Source of the DNA: Oryzias latipes
Taxonomy: Eukaryota > Chordata > Actinopteri > Beloniformes > Adrianichthyidae
Assembly: GCF_002234675.1 (NCBI RefSeq)
Contig: NC_019863.2
Coordinates: 3,586,609 to 3,650,608 of the forward strand
DNA: 64,000 nt
Direction: 5' to 3'
Each line of letters starts with the position of its first letter. The first letter of the stretch is position 1. A program made the translations under genes and the position numbers. The notes below the pieces were generated by a model that did no database searches, was not told the origin of the DNA, and was given only the letters and a program-made list of their open reading frames with translations. Positions 1 to 11,500 of the stretch are shown here, piece after piece.

Positions 1-634
1 ATTTATTATGGTCATCAACTAACAAAATGCAGTGCTGGTTAATCCAAACTCTACATGTATTATCCCCTTTCTATTATCTAATGTGTTTGTTATTCTAACA
101 CAACATTTTGGTTTGATAAATCTTGATTCTATAAGTGAAGGTTGTGTCTTTCTCAGTTTATTTGAACATATACGTGTAAGCAGTTTGTTTTAAACCTAGA
201 AATGTGATAAATGACGGAACGTTTGATTGAATTATTCATGTAAATTGAATCATGGACTTGAATGTATTTGGAGTCTCTTCTTAACTGAGCTGTGATGTCT
301 ACATTTCATGAAGGTGTAAAACTCATTTCCCATTTTTAAAGGTAAAAATGCAGATTTTTTTATCCCCCAGAAATCCAGCCTTTAACCTCTTGAAACACGA
401 GGACATTATGGGTTTTAATTTGAGTTTAGTTTATTCTGATTACCGGGGGCCCTGTGCATAAAATTCTTTAAAATGTAAATGTTCCTGTTCTACACCATCA
501 AAGACAGTGTTGTCCATTCAACTAATTATCAACATGGAATCATTATCAGTATAATGGGATCCAGACATGTCTGCAACTCTGCTTTTGTCATTCTTCTTCT
601 TCAGATATTTTTTGACACATCTTTTCCTCAACAG
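1..634 (+). other. Intron 1 of chchd4 (3' part)
   Basis: AT-rich sequence without recognisable coding exons. It lies directly upstream of the first chchd4 exon that can be identified and ends in a pyrimidine-rich acceptor (ttttcctcaacag) at 634. The short first coding exon expected for this family (Met-Ser-Tyr-Cys-type start) was searched for by eye and not seen, so it probably lies left of the window. Confidence 0.6.
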
Positions 635-1154
635 GAAAAGACAAAATTATCTTTGTCACCAAAGAAGATCATGAAGCTCCCAGCAATGCTGAGCTTGTAG
701 AAGAAGATCCCAATGACCCCTATGAGGAGCAGGGTATGGGAAAACCCACCTAAAACTGAACGCTTGCATCTCACCTTTAAAAAGTACAGTTTGGTTTAAC
801 GCTGCTGCTTCCACCGCAGGTCTCATCCTTCCTAGCGGTGACATAAACTGGAACTGCCCCTGTCTGGGTGGGATGGCCAGCGGTCCCTGCGGGACAGAGT
901 TCAAGGATGCCTTCTCTTGCTTCCACTACAGCAAGGAGGAAATCAAGGGTTCAGACTGCATGGAGCAGTTCACAGCCATGCAGCAGTGCCTGCAGCTCTA
1001 CCCAGAGCTGTACCCTCAAGAAGATGAAGCCTCACCCAAACAGAGCTCCAAAGACTCTGCTGCTGAAGGGCCTTCGGCCGCCAACTCAAGCCCTGCTCCA
1101 GAGCAGGACTCTGATACCTCAGATCCCAACACAGAAAGCTCACCGGGGAGCTAA
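635..1154 (+). CDS. chchd4: CHCHD4/Mia40, mitochondrial intermembrane-space import oxidoreductase (partial, 5' exon missing)
   Basis: Two coding exons, 635-733 and 820-1154, join in phase and end at TAA. The product is the intermembrane-space disulfide-relay receptor that oxidises small cysteine-rich proteins during import. The sequence shows the redox CPC motif (NWNCPCLGG) followed by the twin CX9C helices: [11 protein letters not shown] and [11 protein letters not shown]. The upstream exon encodes [15 protein letters not shown] and [11 protein letters not shown], as in vertebrate CHCHD4. The C-terminal tail is acidic and Ser/Pro-rich ([19 protein letters not shown]) and differs from the Glu-rich mammalian tail, which is normal because this end is poorly conserved. 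The first coding exon, expected to hold only a few residues, is not in the window. Identity is secure from the CPC plus twin CX9C arrangement; the paralogue (a or b) cannot be decided. Confidence 0.95.
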
Positions 1155-1164
1155 TAGAAGTCCA

Positions 1165-1165
<1 letters not shown>

Positions 1166-1197
<32 letters not shown>
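1166..1197. repeat. (GT)n microsatellite in chchd4 3' UTR
   Basis: An uninterrupted GT run of about 16 units starts a dozen bases after the chchd4 stop codon, inside the presumed 3' UTR. Confidence 0.9.
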
Positions 1198-1199
<2 letters not shown>

Positions 1200-1915
1200 C
1201 CACAAAGCTCAATGTCCACCTTTCAGTTGCAGGTAATACTGTATGGATCAAATGTAAACCGGTTTTGTTTTGTTTTTTAAAGTTACCAGAGCTCCTGATG
1301 AGGTGTTTGGGTATGAATGATGTAGAAATCATTGGAAAGATATATAACTTATTTGGTTGGCTAAAAAAAACTCTCCAAGAAAACAAAAGAAATCTGGAAA
1401 TAAAACCAAAAAAGTTATAAGTACCGATAAGTTAGAGTTTGGTTTACTTTTTCAGGCTCTTCATATCTTTATGGAACTTCAGACTTATAGACCGAGTTGT
1501 GAAGGAAAAACTTCAAATGGAAGTTTGAAATCCCAAGTTCTTAAATGTTCTGAGCAGAAATGACCAAGCCTGATGTACTAGCAGACGGCTTATGTATTTA
1601 TCAGAATTGTTTTCCCCCAGAGAAGCTGGAAACTTCAAAGTAAAATTGGTTGAATATATTTTCTGTTAATTGTAATTCTGTCCATTTCCATGTTTGAGGT
1701 TTTTGTCCCGTTACGTTTCCTTCCGTTACACTTGAATTTTTTATGAATCTGATGCTGAAGTGTCTGAAGTCGTCAGTCTGTAGATTCTGCAGCGCGTTGG
1801 TGTGAACTCCTCTGTGTTCAGCCGTTGCTCTGTGGAGCTGGACCTGACCTTACTGACCTTCAAGCTTTCTCTGGAACAGAATTCGACTGAGTCGTTTGTG
1901 TGCAGCAAGAGGGGG

Positions 1916-1921
1916 AATAAA
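1916..1921 (+). terminator. Candidate polyadenylation signal of chchd4
   Basis: AATAAA in the context gggggaataaaaaata, about 760 bases after the stop codon. It is followed by a T/GT-rich stretch. Another AATAAA-like hexamer sits near 1400, so the site used is uncertain. Confidence 0.45.
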
Positions 1922-2389
1922 AAATACTTGTGAAAGTTTTCTAATGAGGCGTGTCGCTACCCTTTTTCAGTTCATGCGTGCGTTTCATCCTGACCTTCTA
2001 ATGCTGATCTGTCCTCATCTTTAGGATTCACTAACGGTACGTTAGGATAGTTGACTTTAAGCCCCTTCAGTCTGGAGGATTTCATATAGATTCCAGTCTG
2101 TAGAATTCCCTCACGTTCGGCTCGTCTTCTGTCAATTTCATTGCATTTATGTGTTTCTTGAAAAGTGAGCAAAAGTTGTTCCAAAAAATACTTTTTATCC
2201 TCTTTTACATAAAACTTTTGTAGCGCCTGTTTTTTATCCAAAGACAAAAAAGTTTTTTTTAATTTAACAGCTGAGCACGCAGATAGGAGCTGAAGGCCAA
2301 CAGGGGGTTCTGGATCTTCTGACACACTAGGTGTGTATTTAAAAAAAAACCTTTTGTAATTCAGGCTAAACCTTTTTTTTAAATTTTTA

Positions 2390-3500
2390 ATATTGATTAC
2401 ATTTGTATCCTTTTTTCGTTGGACCGGACGGAAAAGAGAAAAAGGAAAGAAGGGAGGGATGTTGGAGACAGGAGGTAAGGGCACAGAAGAGAGGGGGAAA
2501 CGGGGAGCTAAGACGGTTAGGAGGAGGATTACAGAGGGGGGTACAGTCTTAACGCAACAAGATGCTGGAGGATCATCATTACTGTCTGGTGTAAATGTTA
2601 GTCAAAAGGGGCGTGGCCTGTCCACACACATTCTCAAGTGTCAAAAACCTTCCTGTTGGCTCCAAAAATATTCATGTACAATCACATTAACATGTACTCA
2701 ACTACAGTTCACACACACATATGCAGGAGCACGGAAGGTGCTGGCCCCGTCCCGGCCAGGGGGACAATCCTCCGCCCCAGCACTTGACCCCATCCCCGGA
2801 CAGCGCCCCCAGCCCCAGTCAAACTGCCCACCACCACCTGGAGTTCCGGGCATCCCCCCTCCTCAAGCCAGGGCCCCCGCGGGAGACCCGCCCCACGCTC
2901 CAGGCAGCCACCCCCCCACCCAGGAGGTCGGGAGAGAGTAAGGCAAGGGCCGCCCACCTGCGCTCATGAGGAGGACACCCAAGAGAAGTGGAGGTCCCTG
3001 AAGAGAGTAATTAACATAGCCCGACCAGGCTCTTTTTTTGGAGGGGGCCAACACTCGAGATTAAAGACCTAAACCCGCACCACAGGGACACGGACACCCC
3101 CTGCTCAGATGTACTATGATCCCCGGTTCGTGGTCCACCCGAGAACTCAGGGATCCCTCTCCCCACGTGGAGAAAGGGCCGCCCAGCCCGGAAAGCCGGC
3201 CCCTGTTGCTGAGGGCGTGGTTCCCCCCACCAGGGATGGGGTAGGGGGCAGAAGATCAGTGGTCCCACCTTCCTTGTGTAAAGTATGTGTTGTTTGCTTG
3301 TGTTGTGTTGGAGTGTATATTTTGAGGCGAAAGGGGTGTGTGTAATAAAGGGTGCAGCTAAAATTGGCGGGTAGGGCACTGAGAGGACATCTGATTACTC
3401 ACAGTGATGTCCAAACACCCTCCCACCAAGGGGCCCTAAATGTCTAAGGTGCAGTTAAAATTGGCGGGTGGGGCGCTGAGAGGACATCTCCTGCTTGCTC
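2390..3500 (-). repeat. Interspersed repeat with GC-rich core, copy 1
   Basis: Minus-orientation copy of a family also present at 25560-26220 and 30620-31975. Shared blocks include the line 'gtgtgtgtggacaggccccgcc' (here as ggcgtggcctgtccacacac near 2610), a GC-rich middle, and the terminal block around ttggcgggtagggcactgag at 3365-3385. That terminal block is repeated a second time at 3455-3480. Long open frames here are by-products of the GC-rich core. I cannot place the family in a named superfamily. Confidence 0.7.
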
Positions 3501-5250
3501 AAAGACAAAAGTTAAATGGTTGAATCAAGATTCCAACGCCTGGCTAATGACTGTATGTCAACACAGATTACATCAGATTAAAGTTTACTTTTGGTTATTT
3601 TATTCCAAGTATAGTCCAACGTTTAGTCTCAGTTCATAAAAAGTTGTCTTAGAAAATAGAATAACAGACTAACTTGTGACGGAGGAGTTGAGAAGGGGAA
3701 GATCTGCAGGGCAGCACTCAGTCATCTGTTTCAGCAACACAAGAGATGCCAGAAAGACAGGTTGTGAAGTCAAGGGTCTGTGCTCCAAGAGAGAAAGGAA
3801 AAAGTCAGCGCAGATGCCCCTGCCCCCCTGCTGTGCCTCAGTTCTGCCCCTCAAGCTCCCTCAGTCAGAGGAGACAGTTGTGAGCAAAAACACAGCAGAA
3901 AACAAAACTGAACTGGTTCATGATATTTATCATGACTTGAGATGGAGATGGAAGATTTTTTTAACCATTTTTCCTTAAAATAATGATGAAGCAATGCAGC
4001 CAGACTATAGGACAGTGGGATTTAAACCAGCAACCTTCATCTATGATTCTGTCCTAAAGCCGTCCTGGACCGCAAGTACCAGGGATTTCTTTTTTTCGTA
4101 ATTCTTCTTTCTTACTGCGCCTTTTTAGTAAAAATATGCCCCCCGCCACAAACTCACCTCAATTTGCACATACTAATGATCCAGTGCAAAAGAATTTTGT
4201 ATGTAGTGAACGGACCCCTTCTCCCAAAACGATGACATCACAGCGGGAGAAATCGTCAAAAAAATGAACGTTGACAAAATCATTTTAGGGCCTAATTACA
4301 TATTTCAAAATCCACTGATGAAACTGAAACACATGTGCTGCGGATATCCAAATGAAGTTTGGAAATGATTATGGGATGGCCACAGGACTTCGGGTTTGGC
4401 CATTTTGCAGTAAAGTGTGAAATTTTCCATTTTTTACACAATATGGGGAGAGAGAAGTTTTGTTCGAGCAATTTTCACAAAATTTTACACGCATGCCACT
4501 TGCTTAAGTCTACAAAGTTTCGTTGAACTTTTAGCTCAGGAAGAGGCCGCCAGCTTGAATTTTCCAAAACAATCACTTTAACCTTCTCCAAATTTAAACT
4601 CTTGCGTCCTGACTCCACCATCGTTTGGAAACTATTTCGGAAAAAAATATGGAAGTGAAGTTTGTTGATTTTGAACGGCGTTAGCGTTCAAAAGCATGTT
4701 TTCTCACCAAAATATTGTGAAAATGTAACACTAGAATCGTTGGCTAAAGCTGAATAAAACGAAATGACATAACTATATTACAAATGTGGGCGTGGTTAGC
4801 AGAAAACCTTTGTTGCCAAGGAAACCCCAAAATTTACTTTTGCCAATTCTTCTAAAAATTACGCAGACACGTCCGTCATCCCTAGACGACCAAAAAAATT
4901 AAATCTTTGCTTTGGAGATAAAACCAACCAATTGAAAAAAAAGTCTTGGTTTTTTTTCATGTGTTTGTCTTGTCCAGCTCTGACCGGGGTGGCAGGGGCA
5001 GAGGGGGCGTGTAGCAACCGCCCCTGGGCAGGTCAGTAGGGGGCTGCGAGGGCAGGTAGCACCCTCAGGCCAAACAACAACACTTGCAGCTTTAATTTGA
5101 AATTGTATTCATTTATGGTAAAAAAGACAACCTAAGCATTCACATGAAAACTGAATTTGGCTTAAAAGAAACAGAACAGATGAATAAAATGATTACAATT
5201 CCACTCATGATCAGGTTCTGTGACACTCTAATTTAATATTTAGCTGTGAG
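3501..5250. other. Intergenic, no gene recognised
   Basis: No exon with a recognisable protein could be read on either strand. The part from about 4090 to 4960 has the texture of an old interspersed repeat (A/T-runs around phrases such as cacgtccgtcatccctagacg), but no terminal repeats or target duplications were found. A GC-rich patch (ggggcagagggggcgtg) lies near 4990-5060. Confidence 0.5.
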
Positions 5251-5365
5251 ATGAAGCATCTTGGGACGGAGGCTGGTGTCAGTGTTTGTCCACAGAAACA
5301 TGTGCCACTTTAACCTCTGCCAGGGATCAATAATTACCAAACTCCCTAGTCTGGCGGTGGCGTGC

Positions 5366-5407
5366 CATTGGTCGATTCTTAAGGGCAACGACGGTCAAAA
5401 AGCCAAT
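5366..5407 (+). promoter_or_regulatory. Two CCAAT-type boxes upstream of uroc1
   Basis: An inverted CCAAT (ATTGG at 5367-5371) and a direct CCAAT (5403-5407) lie 36 bases apart and about 140-180 bases upstream of the uroc1 start codon. No TATA box is obvious. This is a plausible proximal promoter, but motif occurrence alone is weak evidence. Confidence 0.4.
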
Positions 5408-5544
5408 GAGGCAGGACGGTGTAGTAATCAGCCCAAACTGTCCACAAGAACACAGCCTTTCCTCCAGAGTCAGGGTTGGAGCTGCCTTCAGAGTCCAACC
5501 AGATCTTTGTGTCCACATCCAGAACAAGTGTGTGAAACAGCAGT

Positions 5545-8500
5545 ATGGCTTCTTTAAAGGAGATATGCAACGGCCTACCGTTGAACCCCCTACCACCCAA
5601 CCGTGGAAGAGATCCCAGTGTGCCTCATGCACCCATTCGGACCCCCAACCTCACAGCTGAGGAGGAGCGAGTGAGTAGATGTCGTGAGGATTATTCACCA
5701 TTTCAAATGTTTTAAGAAACTTTGTGTTTTCATATGTAACACAACTGTGGTTTATTTAATTTTATTTTAGGCTTTTGTTTCAAAACACTAACTTTGATAA
5801 TCGCCTAATTCTAACAGCAGACAATGCAATTTTTAATTATTCTCATCTTTATTGCTCTGACATCCAAATGCTGTTTGTGGTGTAATTACTGTGAGACAGA
5901 AAGTCCCGCCATAGCACTGGGAAAAGCAGAACTGCAGTAAAGCGTGCTATCTGAGGGAAAACGGTCATCACAAAGCCTTTCTCTAAATGTATTCTGTTTT
6001 TTTTTCTATCCATTCATTTACCATAAATGCATCCACACTGTGAACACATTTGACTTTGTGCCATCGCCTATTTTTGTGTACTTTGTCTTGTTGCATCACC
6101 ACAGTTGGTTTACCCAAAAGCTGATTATTCTCAGAGGTTCAAAGCGACTGTCCAAACTCACATCAAGCTGGTCAATAATTAAGAGATGGACTAAAAGCGT
6201 TTTGCCCATTGCATAAGTAAAGAGAGTAAAGGATTTACTCAGTCTGTCAGATAGTTTTTCTCCAGTGATTTTCTTTTACTTTGTCTCCTAGTTGGCACTG
6301 AGAAACGCCCTGCGCTATTTTCCTCCCTCCCACCATGCAACGCTGGCACCTGAATTTGCTCAAGAGCTGCAGCAGTACGGCCACATTTACATGTACCGCT
6401 TCTGCCCCTCATTTCCCTTGAGGTGAGGAACTCTGATGGTGGAAAAATCCTCTTTTATGATTACATTTTTACCATGACTCCAAAATGGGCTTCTATCAGT
6501 TACATTAGGAAACAAGTATTTGATCCATTGCTGATTTTGTAGGTTTGCCCACTTTAAAAGAAACTGACAGTCTGTCATGTTAATGGTCTGTTCATTTGAC
6601 CAGTGAGAGAAAGAAAATCACAAAATCCACTTTAAAGAATTTATAGACATGTATTTGCATTTCATTGAAGGGAAATAAGTATTTGATCCCCTAGTAACCA
6701 TTGGGAGGTTCACACAGACCAGCCCAACTCTCCTAAAACTCTCCTAAAGTTTTCACCTTAACTGAAGACACCTCTTAGAACCTGCTACCTGTAGAAAAAA
6801 GACACCTGTCCACAGAATCATGGAAAAGACTAAAGAGCTTTCAGTGGATTTAAGGGAGAAGATTGTAGACCTGCACGAGACCAGAATGGACGACAAAACC
6901 AAGAAGCTGGAGGTTAAGAGAACACCTGTTGATGCCACAATACAAGAACAAGGATCATCGATCCACCGTTAGGTCTGGGGCTCCAAACCAGATTTGACCT
7001 GGTGGGGTTAACATGATCCAGAGAACAGAGAGAAATAAAAACAACAGGAGGAGTTGGTTGATGATCTCACAGAAAAAAACATTGGGGAGATTTTATGCTG
7101 CTACCGGCATACATAATTCTCCCTCTTCATTCGGAGTGCTTTTCTCCGTTGCCAGATATCTCACAGAACTGAGAAAAACAGCCTTTTTTTTTTTTACTTT
7201 TTATTTTTGCAAAGCATTTTAACTGAAACTGTTTTAACTGTTTTTATTTGGGCTTGAGATGATTGTTTTACATGGTATATGCTTTTTATCTGTCATGTTT
7301 ATACATATTAGCCTGTGAAGCACCTTGTGACTTCTGTCTGTGAAAGGTGCTATACAAATAAAATTGACTTACTATTTACTTACTCACCTTTTCTATTGCT
7401 GCTCCACTTTCCTGCAATAATATTCAAAACTCTCTGCGTCCATTTTTTCCCCTGAATTGAATTAAAGCAATACTTTTTTAACTTTTAAAAGAAATATGCA
7501 CGTGTCACTCTTGACCTGACTGTATAACTCATGATTTAACCTTTTTATTATTGTGGTTCTGTTCATTTTAATTGTATTTTATTTCTAATTTATTGTTTTA
7601 ACTGTGAGTTTTTCTTTTGATGGTGTCTTTCGGCCTGGGTCTGCAGGGTCCCTTGCTTAAGAAGTTCATTTGAACAGTGTTCATTTTACCTGTTCAAATG
7701 AACCTACCATTAGGATGACAGACATCAAAGAATCCAATACTTATTTCCTCCACTGTATATCTAGTTTTAAAGTTCTCATGAGGAACACTTTGATGAAATT
7801 CTGTTTTTTTGGTCAACATTTCCTTTCCTGCCATTAATACCAGAGGGGGAAAAACTCAACAGCAGGTTTTGATTTAAAGGATACGTCCCTTTTTCTTCAG
7901 AGCCTATCCCATAGACCAGTATCCCTGCCGCACGAGACAAGCCGCTGCTATCATGCTGATGATCATGAACAATCTGGATCCAGCAGTCGCTCAGGTGAAA
8001 CTTCTCCTCATGTTGTTGGGGAAGGAAAGGCAGAGCTGTTCTGGTCTATACCAACTGAATGTTTCCTCAACCTGCAGTTTCCTCAGGAGCTGGTCACATA
8101 TGGAGGGAATGGGCAGGTGTTCAGTAACTGGGCCCAGGTATGACTTACTCTTGCATTTTCATGTGTTTTTGACACTTTATTCGGCAGGTAAAGTTCTGCC
8201 TTTTCATGGGTGCAGTTCAGTCTGGTGATGCACTACCTGAGCCAGATGACGGAGCAGCAGACTCTGGTGATGTACAGCGGACACCCGATGGGTTTGTTCC
8301 CCAGTCTGCCATCCTCACCTCGAGCCATCATCACCAACGGCATGGTAACAGCAGCACCACCGGTGCAGTAAAGCAACGCAAAGATACTCAAAACACTCAC
8401 TGCTTTTTCGTTTCCAGGTCATTCCAAATTATTCCTCCAGAGATCAGTATGAGAAGATGTTTGCTCTTGGCGTATCAATGTGAGTTTCTCCCTGTGGAGT

Positions 8501-11500
8501 TGTTGCAAGCAAAGACAGGGGAGCTGTGGTGTAACTTGTGCTGTCTGCACACAGGTATGGTCAAATGACAGCAGGCAGTTATTGCTACATTGGTCCTCAA
8601 GGAATTGTTCACGGGACAATGGTTTGTAAAGAGAAATAAACAGACTTGCACATAAAGTCTAATTGGATTTTTTAAAAAGGGCTTTTAATTCACGCTCTGT
8701 TTGTTGGTGGCTCTCCGAGTAGCTGACCGTACTGAATGCAGGCAGGAGGTACCTGGGGACTGACGACCTGCGAGGCCGTGTCTTTGTGACCTCCGGCTTA
8801 GGGGGCATGAGCGGAGCTCAGGCTAAAGCTGCTGTGATTGCCGGCTGTGTTGGTGTGATTGCTGAGGTTGGTAACTTTCCAATCATCTGCTGTTGCTGAC
8901 GGGTCTCAACAGACCTACTGTTTTGGTGATTTAAGGCGTTTGTTCATAGGTGGATGAAGCTCCGCTGATAAAACGCCACAAGCAGGGCTGGCTTATGGAG
9001 GTGACCAGCAGCCTGGACCAGTGCATCAAACGCATCAGGTAAAGTGCACACTTCGGCTAGCTTGAATTTGGTAGGAATATATTATTGTATTAGGGTTCAT
9101 CTATGGAGTCCTATACTGTTCATAAATAAAAATAAATAAATATTTAATTCAATAAATAAATATGACCCCATGCAAATACACAATCAACCAATAAATCTCT
9201 CATAAATATATAAAAAGATCATGAAATTGTGAAAAACCTGCACACTGATTTTAAATTAACCATTGTATTATTCAATATATTTCATTTTGCTTTAAAAACA
9301 TGTTCATTATTTTAAAACAGCATTTTAAAAATATTCATTTTAATCATGTGGAATATATTATAATTTTACGTCTTTTTTCAGAACCTCGGATTTCAAAATC
9401 AATATTTTCCAAAGTAGCTTTGTTTTTATTTAATGTTGCTGTTTTTCACAATGGCTGATTTATTTCATGAAGAGCTTTTTCAGGAGAATGGGTCTGTCTG
9501 TCAATCAAACTAGACAAGGCGGAGACACTTTTGTGATTGGCTATTCCTTTACCCAGACATGAGCAGCAGCACCCTAACTCCCCTGACTATATCGATCGAA
9601 GATGCTTCGGCAAACGTGATGGCGCAATGCACACTCCTCAACACTAGGGGGAGTATGCACCTCAACACATCCACAGTGTTACAAGAAATTGGGCAGTTTT
9701 GGTTCTAAATTTGCGGATAAAAGTGGCTTTGGGCGAGTGTGCATACTTCAGGTGATTTTGTGGTCGGTTTGGCAATTTTTATCTTCTCATGAACGTATAG
9801 TAGTGGTCTAAGTTAGGCTGGGTGGTTGTTGGAGTTCCACTAAGCTTCTATGAACTGGAGTTTCCATGAACGCACCATGCCGCGTGTGGGAGGGGCAACA
9901 AGCTAATGTTTTTAGCCTTATAGCCACATGGAGCGGTTGCTTGTGCTTATCTCAGTAACAATGCATGGATGCACAATGAACATGGAGAGTGTTAAGATGT
10001 CAGAAACGTCATCGCAGGAAAGGTTCAACATTTTTCTTGAGAGGGAAAAATAAAACCAGAGGACCTGATTATAATCATTGTCTCATTGAAAATAGAAAAA
10101 TATCATAAGGTTCAGGAGGCCCGAGCAGGCTTGTCCCGCTTTGCACAGCTGCCTGGTCTCACTCTGTCGATCCTCCTGCGAGCCGACATATGTCACGATG
10201 TGAGCTGTGAGTGAATGGCGTAAGAATGAGGAGTGTGAAGATGTTGACGACCGGAGCTCCTTTTGTGGTTTGGTCCACACAAACCCTCAAACTACAAAAA
10301 CAGAGTTGTGGATGTTTGCATCTTCTGCAGCAGACAGATAGTTTGTCTCTATTTGATCTCTAATGTCAGCAAAGCCTCGCGGATATCGCTGAAATATGTC
10401 ATCTCTCTGACTGGCACACCGCTGAGCGGGTATCGAGGAATATGAGTCGATTTCCATGGATCAGCCAATGAGCGTTTAGATCCCGCCCACTTTCACTGAT
10501 TGACAGATAGACTCATTCTGCTGAAAAAGCTCTTCATGAAATAAATACGCCATTGTGAAAAACAGCAACATGAAATAAAAACAAAGCTACTTTGGAAAAA
10601 TATTCGTTTTTGAAATATCAGCTTCTGAAAAAAGACAGAATTATTGTAAAATTCAACATGATTAAAAAAGAATATTTTAAAATGCTGTTTTAAAATAATG
10701 AACATGTTTTTAAAGCAAAATGAAATATATTGAATAATACAATGGCTAATTTAAAATCAGTGTGCTGGTTTTTCACAATTTCATGATCTTTTTATATATT
10801 TATGAGAGATTTATTGGTTGATTGTGTATTTGCATGGGGTCATATTTATTTATTGAATTAAATATTTATTTATTTAATTATGAACAGTATAGGTCTCCAT
10901 ATTCATCAGCTCACTTTTGCATTTCAGAGATCTTTTGCTTACATTGCAGTCGAGAACAATTATCCTGTTTCATTTAAAAGCAAAATATTAAAATTGAGGC
11001 GCAATTTTAATCAGTACAGGTGATAAATGTAGTAAAAGTTTATCACAGTTTGAAAAATCATCTCTGGAGGCTCCAGAGGAGAGCAATATGTTCAACAAGC
11101 AAACACAGGCCTCCAAACGAAGAACAGCACCAGAAGCTCTGCTTGAGTTCTGCTCTCATGTCCATTAACTACGTTACGTTAAATACGTCTTACAGAGAAG
11201 TGAGGAGCTCCAAGACCCCCCTCAGCCTGGGATACCATGGCAACATTGTAGACTTGTGGTAAGTGCCAGTAATAAACTTCATCCCTTTCTTTTACTCCTT
11301 TTCCTTTCATATCCAAAAACTGACTTAATCAAACAGGCAGGAAATCTCAATCTAGTTCTGGCGACAGAAAGTTCTGTCCTCAAACTATTTGCACTTTTTC
11401 TTTTTGCACATGTGGGAAATCCTTCTGTCCCGCAGGCACACTCTTTTCTACTGAACGTTTGAGCGAAAATTCCCCCCCGCCACACACTTTGGGCAAATTT

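Larger units (their letters stand above)
6500..7757 (+). mobile_element. Degenerate Tc1-like element in uroc1 intron 2
   Basis: The left part contains aagtatttgatcc and the right end reads caatacttatttcctccactgta, a degenerate terminal inverted repeat typical of fish Tc1-like elements. The left boundary is approximate. A broken transposase start lies inside, and the middle is interrupted by an L2-like LINE 3' tail. The copy is old and cannot be active. Confidence 0.65.

Noticed and set aside
868-1236. Second open frame (122 codons) overlapping chchd4 exon 3
   Set aside because: It is in a different frame of a clearly coding exon and runs into the (GT)n repeat; no protein similarity.
2393-3379. 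Several long open frames on both strands (up to 182 codons)
   Set aside because: They lie in the GC-rich core of a dispersed repeat, where stop codons are rare by composition, and the frames are not shared by the other copies.
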